Origin: Chryseobacterium gotjawalense
GTDB taxonomy: Bacteria; Bacteroidota; Bacteroidia; Flavobacteriales; Weeksellaceae
Assembly (NCBI RefSeq): GCF_030012525.1
Contig: NZ_CP124855.1
Coordinates: 1-64,000, forward strand
Length of the DNA: 64,000 nucleotides
Direction of reading: 5' to 3'
Shown one piece after another: positions 52,837 to 63,308 of this stretch. The notes under the pieces are model-generated. The model had not been told where the DNA came from and made no database searches. It saw only the letters and a program-made list of their open reading frames with translations. Within the stretch, counting starts at the first letter, position 1. The number at the start of each line of letters is the position of its first letter. The translations under genes and the position numbers were made by a program.

Positions 52837-53283
52837 TTACTTCCAAAAGAGATCATCATATTCCGGTTCTTTTAATTCTGGATGATCCAATTTTAAAATG
52901 GACTGTAATTGTTCGTCAGTTGCCTGTTTTTCTATTTCGGGGAAAATCTGCCGTTCCTCTGTTCGGATGTGAAGTTCAAGTAAAGCCCGGAAATCTTCAA
53001 TTTGTTCGGGAGTTTTAAAGCCATTTTCAATCATCTTGTGCATGATTCTGTGCTGAGAAATCGCTTCTTTAATTAAAGGATTTTCCTCGCCTAAAACTTT
53101 AAATATGGTTTCCTCTTCTTCCGCAAAATGAGGTTTTAGATTTTGAAGATAAAATAAATCAATATATTTTGACATCCGGTCAATGGTGACTTCTTTCTTT
53201 AAACCCTCCTTTAATTTCCAACAGAGCAACAGCCCGAAATGATGGTCACGACTGAGTTGTACTAAGGCTTCATGTCTTTTCAT
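52837..53283 (-). CDS. Hemerythrin-domain protein
   Basis: A 148-residue four-helix protein of the hemerythrin family, with His residues in SRDHHFGLLLCWKL (helix 1), NLKPHFAEEEETIF (helix 2), QHRIMHKMIE (helix 3) and ELHIRTEERQIFPEIE (helix 4), the spacing that binds a di-iron centre. Such proteins bind oxygen or nitric oxide, or act in iron-sulfur repair (RIC type). It is a single gene; no Fe-S repair genes are near. Confidence 0.9.
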   Translation of the reverse strand: MKRHEALVQLSRDHHFGLLLCWKLKEGLKKEVTIDRMSKYIDLFYLQNLKPHFAEEEETIFKVLGEENPLIKEAISQHRIMHKMIENGFKTPEQIEDFRALLELHIRTEERQIFPEIEKQATDEQLQSILKLDHPELKEPEYDDLFWK

Positions 53284-53661
53284 AGCTGTTTATTTTTATT
53301 TTAAATATGGATATCCGGCTTTAATTATAATAAAGATTTTTAATCTCGCCGTGAACGAGACAAAAGATTTTATTTGCAAATATGCTGTTTTTTTCTCATT
53401 TCTTTTAAAGAGCAAAACGAAGATTCACCAATTCCTTTAAAAACAATAAGAAAAAATTCATAAAGGCGTTCCACTTATCAAAGGTCCACAATAAAAATAT
53501 CTTAATTACGGATATACCTTATTTTTTTAATTAAATGCTTTCGTCAATCATTTTCTAACAGGTTGGTGAAATAGCATAATAGAGTCTGCGAAAAATAAAA
53601 GAACTCTCTGAAATTTTCAAAGAGTTCTTTTTAAGGTGAAATATCTTAAATATTCTTAATC
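53284..53661. other. AT-rich intergenic stretch
   Basis: The 378 nt between the hemerythrin gene and ahcY have no recognisable gene. A short hairpin (TCTCG...CGAGA, about 53344-53360) and the ahcY terminator are the only structures noted. Confidence 0.4.
53597..53632 (-). terminator. Terminator of ahcY
   Basis: AAAAGAACTCT and AGAGTTCTTTT form an 11-bp stem with an inner TGAAA/TTTCA extension; on the minus strand T residues follow. It lies about 30 nt past the ahcY stop. Confidence 0.75.
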
Positions 53662-54975
53662 TTAGTATCTGTAATATTCCGGTTTGAATGGACCTTTTAC
53701 ATCAACACCGATATATTTTGCCTGAGCTTCAGTTAAAGTTTCCAGTTCTACGCCTAATTTTGCAAGGTGCAAAGCCGCTACTTTTTCATCCAGATGTTTT
53801 GGCAAAGTATAAACTTCGTTTCCATAAGCGGAAGAGTTGGTCCACAATTCAATTTGAGCCAAAGTCTGGTTTGTAAATGAGTTGCTCATTACAAAACTTG
53901 GGTGTCCTGTTGCGCAGCCAAGATTTACCAAACGGCCTTCTGCCAAAATGATGATTTCTTTTCCGTCGATATTGTAGACATCAACCTGTGGTTTAACTTC
54001 GTATTTGGTATCGCCGTAGTTTTTGTTCAGCCAAGCCATATCGATTTCATTATCGAAGTGACCGATATTACAAACGATGGTTTTGTCTTTCATTCTTTTG
54101 AAATCCTCTCCTTTAACAATGTTAAAGTTACCGGTAGTTGTAATAATGATATCTGCATTTTCAACGACAGAACTTAGTTTTTTAACTTCGAAACCTTCCA
54201 TTGCGGCCTGTAAAGCACAGATTGGATCAACTTCGGTTACCGTAACGATAGAGCCTGCACCTTTGAAAGAAGCCGCAGTTCCTTTACCCACATCACCGTA
54301 GCCACAAACGACCACTCTTTTACCCGCCAACATTACATCAGTTGCTCTTCTCACGGCATCAACCGCAGATTCTCTACAGCCGTATTTATTGTCGAATTTT
54401 GATTTTGTTACCGAATCATTCACGTTGATTGCAGGCATTACCAAAGTTCCGTTCTGCATTCTTTCGTATAATCTGTGAACTCCTGTAGTTGTTTCTTCAG
54501 AAAGCCCTTTGATTCCCGCTGTTAATTCAGGATATTTATCGAAAACCAGATTGGTTAAATCACCACCATCATCTAAAATAAGGGTTAATGGTTTTCTGTC
54601 TTCACCGAAAAATACAGTTTGCTCGATACACCATTCGAATTCCTCTTCAGTCATTCCTTTCCAGGCGTAAACCGGGATTCCGGCAGCGGCAATTGCAGCA
54701 GCAGCATGGTCTTGGGTAGAGAAAATATTACAGGAAGACCAGGTAACATCTGCGCCCAAAGCTACCAAAGTTTCAATTAAAACAGCAGTTTGAATTGTCA
54801 TGTGAAGACAACCTGCTATTCTTGCCCCTTTCAGTGGTTGAGACGGGCCGTATTCTTCACGAATCGCCATTAATCCCGGCATTTCTGCTTCGGCTAAATT
54901 AATTTCTTTTCTCCCGTAATCGGCTAGTGAGATATCCTTAACTTTATAAGGAATGTATTGGGTTGTAGTATCCAT
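53662..54975 (-). CDS. ahcY: S-adenosylhomocysteinase
   Basis: AhcY cleaves SAH to adenosine and homocysteine, keeping methylation going. The 437-residue protein has the SAH-binding opening [38 protein letters not shown], the conserved [15 protein letters not shown], the NAD-binding [20 protein letters not shown] (about 223) and the C-terminal [10 protein letters not shown]. It has its own -7 box. No SAH riboswitch is apparent, as the leader is only about 20 nt. Confidence 0.98.
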   Translation of the reverse strand: MDTTTQYIPYKVKDISLADYGRKEINLAEAEMPGLMAIREEYGPSQPLKGARIAGCLHMTIQTAVLIETLVALGADVTWSSCNIFSTQDHAAAAIAAAGIPVYAWKGMTEEEFEWCIEQTVFFGEDRKPLTLILDDGGDLTNLVFDKYPELTAGIKGLSEETTTGVHRLYERMQNGTLVMPAINVNDSVTKSKFDNKYGCRESAVDAVRRATDVMLAGKRVVVCGYGDVGKGTAASFKGAGSIVTVTEVDPICALQAAMEGFEVKKLSSVVENADIIITTTGNFNIVKGEDFKRMKDKTIVCNIGHFDNEIDMAWLNKNYGDTKYEVKPQVDVYNIDGKEIIILAEGRLVNLGCATGHPSFVMSNSFTNQTLAQIELWTNSSAYGNEVYTLPKHLDEKVAALHLAKLGVELETLTEAQAKYIGVDVKGPFKPEYYRY

Positions 54976-54995
54976 CTGATAAAATAAATTTGGTG

Positions 54996-55003
54996 CAAAG
55001 ATA
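54996..55003 (-). promoter_or_regulatory. -7 box of ahcY
   Basis: The minus strand reads TATCTTTG, an exact TAnnTTTG match, 20 nt before the start codon. Confidence 0.55.
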
Positions 55004-55164
55004 CGAAATGTCTTTCTTTAAATTTCGTTCAATTACCAAATACCGATTATGTTTTTAATCTATTGTTCAAATGAATTAAAGAGAATGAAACATGCTGGCA
55101 AATTTAAAATTTGGCAATGACGTATTTAAAGAATTGTGTAATTTTACCGTCTAATAAATTTTCA

Positions 55165-55776
55165 ATGCCACTTTACCGGGATTTTTCAGATGATCAAGCA
55201 ACCATTCTTCTTTGGAAGTATGGTGAAGAAGAGGATTTGGATGTAGAGTTTCTGTTAGAAGAAGAGAATTTTGATAAAATTAAAGATTACCATCCGACCA
55301 AATTAAAGGAAACGCTGCTGGTCAGAAAAATATTGAAATCGGTTTTGCCGGATCACAAAATTCTTTATAATGAGAGAATCCCTTATTTGTTTCCAAACGA
55401 TTATGAAATCTCGGTAACGCATTCTTTTCCCTTTGCCGCTTTGGCGATTTCGAAAAATAAAGTTGGGATTGATGTAGAACCTTTTAATCAGAAAATTACC
55501 AGAATTCAGCACAAATTTTTACAGGATGAGGAAAGTGGTTTTATCGAAAAAGATAAAGAAGTTGCCTATCTCACCGTTATCTGGTCGCTGAAAGAAAGTC
55601 TGTACAAAATTCATCATTCGAATTATTGGTCATTGAAAAAACATTATGAAGTAAAACCTTTCAGCTTAGATTTTCCTTTTAATATAAAATGTCGGGTACA
55701 CGATGAGCATGTTTCGGATCTGTACAAAGCACGCGTTGAGTTTTTCGAAAATTACTGTTTCACCATTGTTGACTGA
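55165..55776 (+). CDS. 4'-phosphopantetheinyl transferase (Sfp type)
   Basis: The enzyme attaches phosphopantetheine to carrier proteins. From ATG 55165 it has 203 residues; an in-frame start at 55111 would add 18 residues unlike the family. The magnesium-binding motif VGIDVE is near 108 and WSLKESLYKIHH near 150, as in Sfp/AcpT enzymes. No acyl-carrier, polyketide or flexirubin genes lie next to it. Its last 25 nt overlap the 3' end of the convergent FUSC gene. Confidence 0.92.
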   Translation: MPLYRDFSDDQATILLWKYGEEEDLDVEFLLEEENFDKIKDYHPTKLKETLLVRKILKSVLPDHKILYNERIPYLFPNDYEISVTHSFPFAALAISKNKVGIDVEPFNQKITRIQHKFLQDEESGFIEKDKEVAYLTVIWSLKESLYKIHHSNYWSLKKHYEVKPFSLDFPFNIKCRVHDEHVSDLYKARVEFFENYCFTIVD

Positions 55777-58013
55777 AGCTCCGGCTCTAAATTTTCGACG
55801 ACTTTTCGTTGCTCTCTTGCCACATCATAAATCAATTCCAGAATTTCCTTTAAATTTTTCAGTTCCGTTAAATGGGTGATTCTGCCCGGATCGCGGCGGT
55901 CAAAGAATTCATTTTCCTGCAGCTCTTTTTTTCGTTTTTCCAGCAGCGTTTCTACAGAGTCTTCCGGTTCGAGTTTGCTTTCCTGCAAAATACTTTGATG
56001 AAGGTTTTTTTGATTTAAAATTAATTTCGTTCTCACTAATTCTGCGGAAATCTTTAGATCCCAACCATTAAAATCAATTTCGGGATAATGCCTGGAGGTC
56101 TCTGAATATTGAGAAAACGAAGCGATATACGCCGTAATTAAATGGGAAGTGATGACAAACTGATGCAGATGTTCTAATTTTTTCTGTTGGTTTTTCGGAT
56201 CAGAAATCATCCTTTGAAAACTATCAGAAAGATTGGCCAGGTCGATAACGGCGGCTTTTCTTTTGAGTTTGTAATCTTCAATTCCAATATTTTCATCTTT
56301 AAAAAAAGCCATAGCGGCAGAGAAATATTTGAAATTGCTCTCAGCAGATTTCTTCATGAGATCCAGATTTTGGGTATGTTCCCAAACCGGTAAAACAAAA
56401 TAGGAGACTACAAAAGCCACGGCACCCGCAATGGCGGTGTCCAGAATCCGGTCTTTAAAAATCGTGTTTAAGTTTCCCGGATTTAAAATATTAAAGGCAA
56501 GAAAAATATAGATCGTCATGAAAAAGACGGCTACCGAATAGTTGGTTTTCAGAAAAGCAAAACACAATACCATGGCCGATACGAAAAGGACAAACAGCAC
56601 ATTCTGAAATGGAATGAAATACAGCGTTGCGTAAGCCACCAAAGCTCCGGCCACCGTTCCGTATAACCGTAAAAGATTCCGGTGTTTTGTTGTGGCATAA
56701 GCGGGTTTTAAAATCGCTACAATGGTGATAAAAATCCAGTAAGAATGACCGATTCCCAAAAACGTGAGCTGAGAAATAAAGTAACCTACCACTAAAGCGA
56801 CTGTAATCCGGATCGCATGGCGGAAGTGCGTTGACTTCAAAGAAAAATTGGCAAGAAATATTTTGCTGTTCAGTTTCTCCTCTGCGGTCACAAATTTTTC
56901 GACATCAAGTCCTGTCGAAAGACTTTTTGCCATTTTTAGATCTTGGCTGAAAACTTTGTAGATGGTTTTTATTTCATCTGATATCACGGTGATTCTATTC
57001 AGAATTAATCGTAAAGTCATAAAATCCTCCAGCGTTTCTGGTGTTAATTTACTGTTTCGCAAATCAAAATAATCATTATATATTTTCTCCAGCGATTCGT
57101 CGATATGGCGGATAGGTTTTGCTTTGGTGCCGCTTTGCAGTGCAATCCCGATATTGCTCATTTCTTCTGAAAGCATTTGCAGATAAATTCCCAAAGCGTT
57201 CAGAAATTCTGTTGCACCAAAGTTTTCCTGAACCTTGCGGTAATCAGTTTCAGAAGTCATCAGTTTTTCGTGCAAATCAATCGAATTAAGGAACATCAGC
57301 ATCAGCAACCGGCTCGTAGTTGTGGATTCGTTGACAATTTTCCGGGTTTTAAAAACGGTCTCCCGGGTTTCTTCCTGAAGATTTTTAATTGAAATCTGTT
57401 TGGTAATAATCTGAGAATAGAGATTGTCAAAATTAGGATCCTTTAAATAAAATTTTGATTTCAGCGAAAGGTATTTTGCAAGTTCGAGATAATTTTCACC
57501 AATCATCTGTCCTGCGAGCTTGTAAGGCTGCATTTTGGAAACAATCAGAAAAATCAGGAAGTAGCAGATAGAACCGGCGAGAAAAATCAGGGAACTTTTA
57601 ATAATATGACCTCCCGTTAAATGGCCGTCTATAAAAATAGCCAAAACCACTAAAGACAAAGAACCCACCGCAGCCAATCGCTGGCCAAAAACGCCGATCA
57701 TGGTAAAGAAAATGCTGAAAATAATAATTTCCGGATAAATTAGAACCGGGAAATTTTTGATAACACTGGCCACGATTGACACGAGGAAAAAAGAAGCAAT
57801 CGCCAGGATTAAAGCATTTCTTCTGCGTATAAAAGGTCCGGGCTGATCTGTAAGCCCTACAAAACTGGTGGCAAGCGGAAAGAGAAAAAAATCCTTGAGC
57901 AAACCAAAATGAGCCAGAATTACACTGGGCAAAACAATAGCCAGCGAAATACGAACCGCCGAGGAAATTGCCTGGCTCGTTGCAAATTTTTTTAATTCGG
58001 TTGCGTAGTTCAT
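55752..58013 (-). CDS. FUSC-family (YccS/YhfK-like) membrane protein
   Basis: The 753-residue protein has two sets of transmembrane helices, one near the N terminus (about 15-165) and one in the middle (about 395-530), with soluble helical regions after each. The middle set contains the FUSC_2 pattern with HSYWIFITIVAILKPAYATT and RLYGTVAGALVAY. Relatives are putative aromatic-acid or efflux pumps (AaeB, YccS), but the substrate is unknown. The -7 box ends 4 nt before the ATG. The gene overlaps the convergent phosphopantetheinyl transferase by 25 nt. Confidence 0.88.
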   Translation of the reverse strand: MNYATELKKFATSQAISSAVRISLAIVLPSVILAHFGLLKDFFLFPLATSFVGLTDQPGPFIRRRNALILAIASFFLVSIVASVIKNFPVLIYPEIIIFSIFFTMIGVFGQRLAAVGSLSLVVLAIFIDGHLTGGHIIKSSLIFLAGSICYFLIFLIVSKMQPYKLAGQMIGENYLELAKYLSLKSKFYLKDPNFDNLYSQIITKQISIKNLQEETRETVFKTRKIVNESTTTSRLLMLMFLNSIDLHEKLMTSETDYRKVQENFGATEFLNALGIYLQMLSEEMSNIGIALQSGTKAKPIRHIDESLEKIYNDYFDLRNSKLTPETLEDFMTLRLILNRITVISDEIKTIYKVFSQDLKMAKSLSTGLDVEKFVTAEEKLNSKIFLANFSLKSTHFRHAIRITVALVVGYFISQLTFLGIGHSYWIFITIVAILKPAYATTKHRNLLRLYGTVAGALVAYATLYFIPFQNVLFVLFVSAMVLCFAFLKTNYSVAVFFMTIYIFLAFNILNPGNLNTIFKDRILDTAIAGAVAFVVSYFVLPVWEHTQNLDLMKKSAESNFKYFSAAMAFFKDENIGIEDYKLKRKAAVIDLANLSDSFQRMISDPKNQQKKLEHLHQFVITSHLITAYIASFSQYSETSRHYPEIDFNGWDLKISAELVRTKLILNQKNLHQSILQESKLEPEDSVETLLEKRKKELQENEFFDRRDPGRITHLTELKNLKEILELIYDVAREQRKVVENLEPELQSTMVKQ

Positions 58014-58017
58014 TTTA

Positions 58018-58025
58018 CAAATTTA
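58018..58025 (-). promoter_or_regulatory. -7 box 4 nt before the FUSC start codon
   Basis: The minus strand reads TAAATTTG, an exact TAnnTTTG match, so transcription would start at or beside the ATG. Confidence 0.45.
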
Positions 58026-58040
58026 AACTTTTAAGGTCAA

Positions 58041-58071
58041 AAAAAAGCCTCAAAATATTTGAGACTTTTTA
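58041..58071 (-). terminator. Terminator of porU-porV
   Basis: On the minus strand AAAGTCTCAAA and TTTGAGGCTTT form a stem with one mismatch and a 3-nt loop, followed by eight T, 20 nt after the porV stop. Confidence 0.75.
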
Positions 58072-58089
58072 TTTTTGAATTAAGTTTTA

Positions 58090-59220
58090 TTAATAATCCT
58101 GAGCATTCGAAGATTCTTCACCGATATTCCAGGTTAATCCAAACCGAAGCGTATTATCTAAAGCTGAATTTGTTTTTGAGGTATTAATTAAATAAGACAT
58201 ATCTAATCCGAAAGACTGGTATTTCAAACCAACGCCTACTGTTGCATATTGTCTGCCACCCTGTTCTACGCTTTCGTGGAAATAACCACCCCGTACGGCA
58301 AATGCATTGTCATATTCATATTCAACCGCACCGCTGAACATCATGCTTTTTTGATTGCTGAATGATTTTCCGATTCCATCGATTACGCCCACATTCGGAA
58401 CATTACCGGTTTGGTCAGGACCCGGAACCAAAAGTTTTGAAGCTTCGAAATTAAGGCCAACTCTGTTTAAATCATCAAGAAATAAATCATAACCAGCACC
58501 TAATCTCGCCATGGTCGGAAGATAAGATCTGGATTCTTCATCACCGGTATAATCTAATCTCGGACCTAAATTTTGAACGGCAAAACCTCCTTTTACACGA
58601 CCTTCAAAATCGTTGATACTGCTGTGTTTTTCCGATTGAAAATATCCTGAAACATCAACTGCGAAAGAGTTTGCAGCTTTTAAGTTGCTGTCTGAGTTAA
58701 ATCCTCCCGACAAATCAGACCGGATAAACCGGCCGGTAACCGCCATTGAATAGTAGTCTGAAAGTTTTAGAGCATAAGCCAGGTCGATTGAAAATTCGTT
58801 TGGTTTTGCAAATCCTCCTTTCTCAAAACCTTGCCCACCGATTGCCAATTTGGTAAGCTCTACCTCACCCATGTTGAAATAATAAATACTTGCAGAAATC
58901 GTAGCTCTTTCTTCATCTCCTAAAAACTGATGATAAGCGCCGTAAAGTAAGAAAACATCATTGGTTAATTTACTCATGTAGGGCGTATAGTTGATCCCAA
59001 TGGCAGAAGTTGTTTTACTGAAAGGGTATTTCGCTGCATTCCAGAACTGGGAAAAAGCGTCGCTGGTGGTTGCAACCCCCTGATCTCCCATTCCTCCTGC
59101 TCTTGCATCGGGCGATATTCTTAGGAATGGTGCACCGGTTAAGACTGTTTGGGTCTGCGAATAAGCCGCAACACTCATTCCCAGTCCTAATCCTAAAAAT
59201 AGTTTTTTAGTCAATGTCAT
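58090..59220 (-). CDS. porV: Type IX secretion outer-membrane protein PorV (LptO)
   Basis: PorV is a FadL-like beta barrel that takes cargo from the SprA translocon to the PorU sortase. The 376-residue protein has a signal peptide (ending AYSQ, about 22) followed by the family signature PFLRISPDARAGGMGDQGVATT. Barrel strands end with FGLTWNIGEE and a short tail. It is 34 nt downstream of porU in the same operon, the arrangement found in Flavobacterium johnsoniae, next to gldJ. Confidence 0.95.
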   Translation of the reverse strand: MTLTKKLFLGLGLGMSVAAYSQTQTVLTGAPFLRISPDARAGGMGDQGVATTSDAFSQFWNAAKYPFSKTTSAIGINYTPYMSKLTNDVFLLYGAYHQFLGDEERATISASIYYFNMGEVELTKLAIGGQGFEKGGFAKPNEFSIDLAYALKLSDYYSMAVTGRFIRSDLSGGFNSDSNLKAANSFAVDVSGYFQSEKHSSINDFEGRVKGGFAVQNLGPRLDYTGDEESRSYLPTMARLGAGYDLFLDDLNRVGLNFEASKLLVPGPDQTGNVPNVGVIDGIGKSFSNQKSMMFSGAVEYEYDNAFAVRGGYFHESVEQGGRQYATVGVGLKYQSFGLDMSYLINTSKTNSALDNTLRFGLTWNIGEESSNAQDY

Positions 59221-59254
59221 AAAGTCAATTTTTGTCGTTATAAATTTTTTTCAA

Positions 59255-62200
59255 TTATTTTAATAAAACCATTTTTTCGACCGCAGTTGCACTTCCTTTG
59301 CATTTGTCCTGATTTTGGCTGCGTGCGAAAATTTTAAATATATAAGTTCCTTTACCAACTGCATCGCCGAAATCATCATTTCCATCCCATTCAATCGCTG
59401 TTCTCGGTGTTCTGAATCCTTGCAGGAAAGGTTCTGCCGTAACCGTGGTGCTGAGGGTTCTTACCAATTTACCGGTAATGGTATAAATCTGAACATTCAC
59501 GTCTAAAACATCATCGCAATTATGTTCAAACTGAACATAGGTTTTATTGGTAAAAGGATTTGGCCAATTTAACAATTTTTTAACGATTAAATTTTGGTCG
59601 CTTTCGTCCTTAACTATAAAGTTTAACGTCGCAGTCGTTGAATTATTGTTAATGTCCCAAACTTTAAATGTTAACTGATGCTCACCAGGTGTTAAATTTC
59701 TGAAGGGGTAAGTTACGTTTCCTTTTTGATAATCTAATAGGGAAGGATTAGTACATCCATTTCCATCCCCCGAAAAATAGAAATCATTCAGAACAACGGT
59801 GTCGATAATTTTACCGTCGAGAACCACGGTGACATCATGCCCAATACCAGAACCGGTGGAGTTGATTCCTTTGTCGTCGGTTACACAGGCAAGGAGTAGG
59901 GGATTCTGATCGGTAATGCCACCATCTGCAAAATTGGTGTTGTTCATGTACAATTTTACTTTTGGAGCTTCTGTATCATTGATTCCATCTGGATTAATTC
60001 CTCCAATGGTCTGGGTTTGATTATTAAAAACATCGAACACTTTGTTGTCAGCGTAAATTAAAATTCTTCCTGGTCCAGATTCATAATTAATATCTTTCGG
60101 GACATAGAATTCTACAGAGAAAACGCCATTGGTGGCAACTCCCGAAGATTTTACAATTGGGCTGCCTTCTTCGGTGTACGTTAATACCGGATTCATTTTC
60201 GGCATTCCATCATTATTGAGTGTTTTTTTGGTCAGCCGTTTATCAAAAATATTCACCGCAACTCTTCCATTAAAGGATTCATCTACGCTTCCATCAGCTA
60301 TTGTAATATGTCCTTTTATTTTTACAAAATCCAATGCACGAAACTGCCCCGGAACCGGAGAGTCGATTTCATCGATGGTAATTAATCGTTTTGGGCGGCT
60401 TAATTTTGTAGCAGGATCTCCCAGAAAGTTGACTTTCAAATGGTCATTCGATGGACCTTTTTGAATTTTTGCTTTTAATAAGGCATCACCAAGATTTAAA
60501 AAATCGTCATTTTCCAAATCAAAAATATGTTTGGTGAAAATAGTGGTGAAATCTTCACCATAACCAACTCCAATCGCCCGGCTGGAAGTAATCATCGTTG
60601 ATGCTCCTCCGGTTTTTGATTTAATGACCTGCTCGCCGGCAGAAAAAGTTCCCGGATCATCCCAAAGGGTAAATTCACACGTAATCGTTGAAACCAACGG
60701 AAAACGCGAATAGATATTATTGTAATTATTGAAATTCTGAATCTGATCGATTGTTAAAACTCTTTCCTGTGCCCAACCATTGATTCCACCATGACCGAAA
60801 TAGAACAGGTAAAGACTGTTGCCGACATCATTTGAGATCGCCTGGTTAACTTGCGGGTATCTTTGACCGCCGGCAGAAGTCTGTGCTGGGAATGCATCTA
60901 AATAAAGTTTGCGGATATTGTATTCTTTTCTTAATGCTCCTGTTTCGAATACATTGACCAAGGAAGCGTTCATTGTATTGTGGAAAGGAAACTGGTTGTC
61001 GGCATCATCATCCACTACGAAATCCATTTTCATTCGCCATTCGCCAAAAGGAGTTGATTGACCGGGATTTGCATTGTTATAAGATAAAGCTTTGTCAATC
61101 AAAAGTTTGGCTTCAGACATATTGGCAGCAGGTAATCTACCTACCGGCAAGTTGGGTAATGTTGCAGAGACATTTACTGCGCCAATACTTTGTGGACTGG
61201 TCATTACAAAATAATCGTCGGTTACAAATGAATCGGAGTAATTACCACTTTCTTCACTTTGGTAACTTGGTACCACTGACGAACCTGGGTAAGTTTTACC
61301 TTTGAAATCATAAGAAGTATCTCCTAAAATAAAAAGATATTTCAATTTTCCTGATGGCGTATTCAGTCGGGTTGCAAAGTCTCTGATTGCGGTAATATCC
61401 CGGCTTCCACTGCTGAATTCATTGTAGATTTTGTTAACGTCAACTACCGCTACATTATATTTTCCCTGGTAAAAATTGGCAAGACGCTGAGCCTGTCCCA
61501 TCATCTCGGGAACCGTAATCATCAGATAATCGATATTTTGTAAACCCGCTAAATCCTGATTATCAATTTTTCCAACAAAAGAAGGAGAAAAAGTTTCATT
61601 GTTTTTAAAGGCGACAAACTCATTCACGAAGGTGTTGCTGTTTGCGATATAACCAAAATTAAAATTCGCTGAGTTTCCAGATTTATTTACTTTGTTAACG
61701 ACATTCGTAATGTCAGAAACTTGCCAGACTTGATCTACTGAAGAGGCATCAGATAAATTAAAAGTGTATGTATTACCACTTTGCTCCACAATATCATATC
61801 TTCTAAAATTCATTTGGGTATTATTGAACTTCAAATCTTCTTTATATTGAACTTCAGCATAATCAAAATAAAATTTACCATTAGGATTACTGGCAGAGTT
61901 TGGCTCATAATTAAACGAGACTTGATTGCCCTGTAAATTACTTACCGAACCGTTATAAACTACCGGTATATATTCTCTTTTATCATCTGGCGAAACCGAA
62001 AAAGTGACCGGATTTATAGTATTTATGTTCACCGTCATTTTATTGCCTTGTGATTGGTAAGCAATATATCGTGACCGGTATGAAATAACATCAGCCGGTT
62101 GAATCGGAGATTTGGTTGTAAAAGTGACTGTTTTATTAGTATTAAAAGCATCGCCAGTCCAGATTCTACCAATTTTCATTAAATTGAATTTCTCTTCATT

Positions 62201-63148
62201 AATGTATTGATATTCATCATAGCGGGAAATGATATTTGAATTAATCGGGACGTCGCTTGCTTGAATTCTCTTGCCAGCTCCTGTATCGAAATTGATGAAA
62301 TAGTAAGCGAAGTCTTCGTAGATGTTAATAAAGTTATTGGACCTATCCGTTCGCGTTTCTATTCTCCTGTTACCGCTGCCATTACTGCTTTTGAACAGAT
62401 TATAACCGTTAGGACCCTGTGCATAGAAAAGAGCGTAATCCTCCTCATTCCACACGCCGTCATCTTCACCGAAAACCTGTATTGCATTTTCCTGCAGAGC
62501 ATCGAAACGGTAGTCCTGATTATGTTCAGGCAACATCAATCCACCATTTCCATAAATTCTAAAATTTTTCGGATTGATATTGGCGGGATTTATTCCATTG
62601 TCCCGCAGGAATTTTGCGGTGATTTTAAAAACACCCGATTTGTCAACTTTAATTTTATAAAAATTCCCCTGTTTCAATGGATTTTCAACTGTTCCGATTT
62701 TACTTGCGGTATTTAAATTTTGCACCTTCTTTTCAACATTGATCATGGTGAAAGAAGTGAGTCGGTAAATCGTTCCTTTTTCAAATTTTAAGGCAGCAAC
62801 CCGAATATTGTTGCTTTTTTCCTGAGTGTATGGATTCGTGTAATCACTCACTTCCGATTGATCTTCGGTAGGAAGATTATAATCATTGATGTCGAAAAGT
62901 TCCTTTGCGGATATTTTTTCCCAAACCAAATTGGTGACTTTTCTGTCAGTACCACCGTATTTTTCTACCATTCGCAGATAAACGCCGCCATCTTCATATA
63001 CAAAACTTTCATTTTTAAAAAAAGGAACAGTAACTTTGCTGCTTCCGTAATCAATAACGGTGCTTCCTTCCCAATTTATTTTGGTGGTTTGTGAAAAAGA
63101 AAAAGAACTGAATAAAAATACTAAAAAGAGTGTTAAATTGCGTTTCAT
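59255..63148 (-). CDS. porU: Type IX secretion sortase PorU (C25 peptidase)
   Basis: PorU removes the C-terminal signal of type IX cargo and attaches A-LPS at the cell surface. The 1297-residue protein has a signal peptide (ending FSFSQ, about 20), a large N-terminal beta region, and a gingipain-like C25 domain with His786 in YFGHGG and Cys824 in TITCEF, both catalytic residues intact. Immunoglobulin-like and FlgD-like domains follow, the last from about 1200 (WPNPFTNKTYVQFEHN to GKGTYIFKI). It is transcribed away from gldJ and precedes porV by 34 nt. Confidence 0.95.
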   Translation of the reverse strand: MKRNLTLFLVFLFSSFSFSQTTKINWEGSTVIDYGSSKVTVPFFKNESFVYEDGGVYLRMVEKYGGTDRKVTNLVWEKISAKELFDINDYNLPTEDQSEVSDYTNPYTQEKSNNIRVAALKFEKGTIYRLTSFTMINVEKKVQNLNTASKIGTVENPLKQGNFYKIKVDKSGVFKITAKFLRDNGINPANINPKNFRIYGNGGLMLPEHNQDYRFDALQENAIQVFGEDDGVWNEEDYALFYAQGPNGYNLFKSSNGSGNRRIETRTDRSNNFINIYEDFAYYFINFDTGAGKRIQASDVPINSNIISRYDEYQYINEEKFNLMKIGRIWTGDAFNTNKTVTFTTKSPIQPADVISYRSRYIAYQSQGNKMTVNINTINPVTFSVSPDDKREYIPVVYNGSVSNLQGNQVSFNYEPNSASNPNGKFYFDYAEVQYKEDLKFNNTQMNFRRYDIVEQSGNTYTFNLSDASSVDQVWQVSDITNVVNKVNKSGNSANFNFGYIANSNTFVNEFVAFKNNETFSPSFVGKIDNQDLAGLQNIDYLMITVPEMMGQAQRLANFYQGKYNVAVVDVNKIYNEFSSGSRDITAIRDFATRLNTPSGKLKYLFILGDTSYDFKGKTYPGSSVVPSYQSEESGNYSDSFVTDDYFVMTSPQSIGAVNVSATLPNLPVGRLPAANMSEAKLLIDKALSYNNANPGQSTPFGEWRMKMDFVVDDDADNQFPFHNTMNASLVNVFETGALRKEYNIRKLYLDAFPAQTSAGGQRYPQVNQAISNDVGNSLYLFYFGHGGINGWAQERVLTIDQIQNFNNYNNIYSRFPLVSTITCEFTLWDDPGTFSAGEQVIKSKTGGASTMITSSRAIGVGYGEDFTTIFTKHIFDLENDDFLNLGDALLKAKIQKGPSNDHLKVNFLGDPATKLSRPKRLITIDEIDSPVPGQFRALDFVKIKGHITIADGSVDESFNGRVAVNIFDKRLTKKTLNNDGMPKMNPVLTYTEEGSPIVKSSGVATNGVFSVEFYVPKDINYESGPGRILIYADNKVFDVFNNQTQTIGGINPDGINDTEAPKVKLYMNNTNFADGGITDQNPLLLACVTDDKGINSTGSGIGHDVTVVLDGKIIDTVVLNDFYFSGDGNGCTNPSLLDYQKGNVTYPFRNLTPGEHQLTFKVWDINNNSTTATLNFIVKDESDQNLIVKKLLNWPNPFTNKTYVQFEHNCDDVLDVNVQIYTITGKLVRTLSTTVTAEPFLQGFRTPRTAIEWDGNDDFGDAVGKGTYIFKIFARSQNQDKCKGSATAVEKMVLLK

Positions 63149-63308
63149 TTGCTGGTTAATTTGCCCATTACAAATTAAACGAAAATTATTATATAATAAT
63201 ATGATACAATAAAATTAAATTGTTGACGTTCTGCAAAAAATCAATCTTTAATTTGATTTATTAAATAATTTATTTTTTCTTTGTACCTTGATAAATTCTA
63301 AATTTACT

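Noticed and set aside
53898-54301. Plus-strand frames inside ahcY (91 and 74 codons)
   Set aside because: They are antisense to a highly conserved housekeeping gene and have no motifs.
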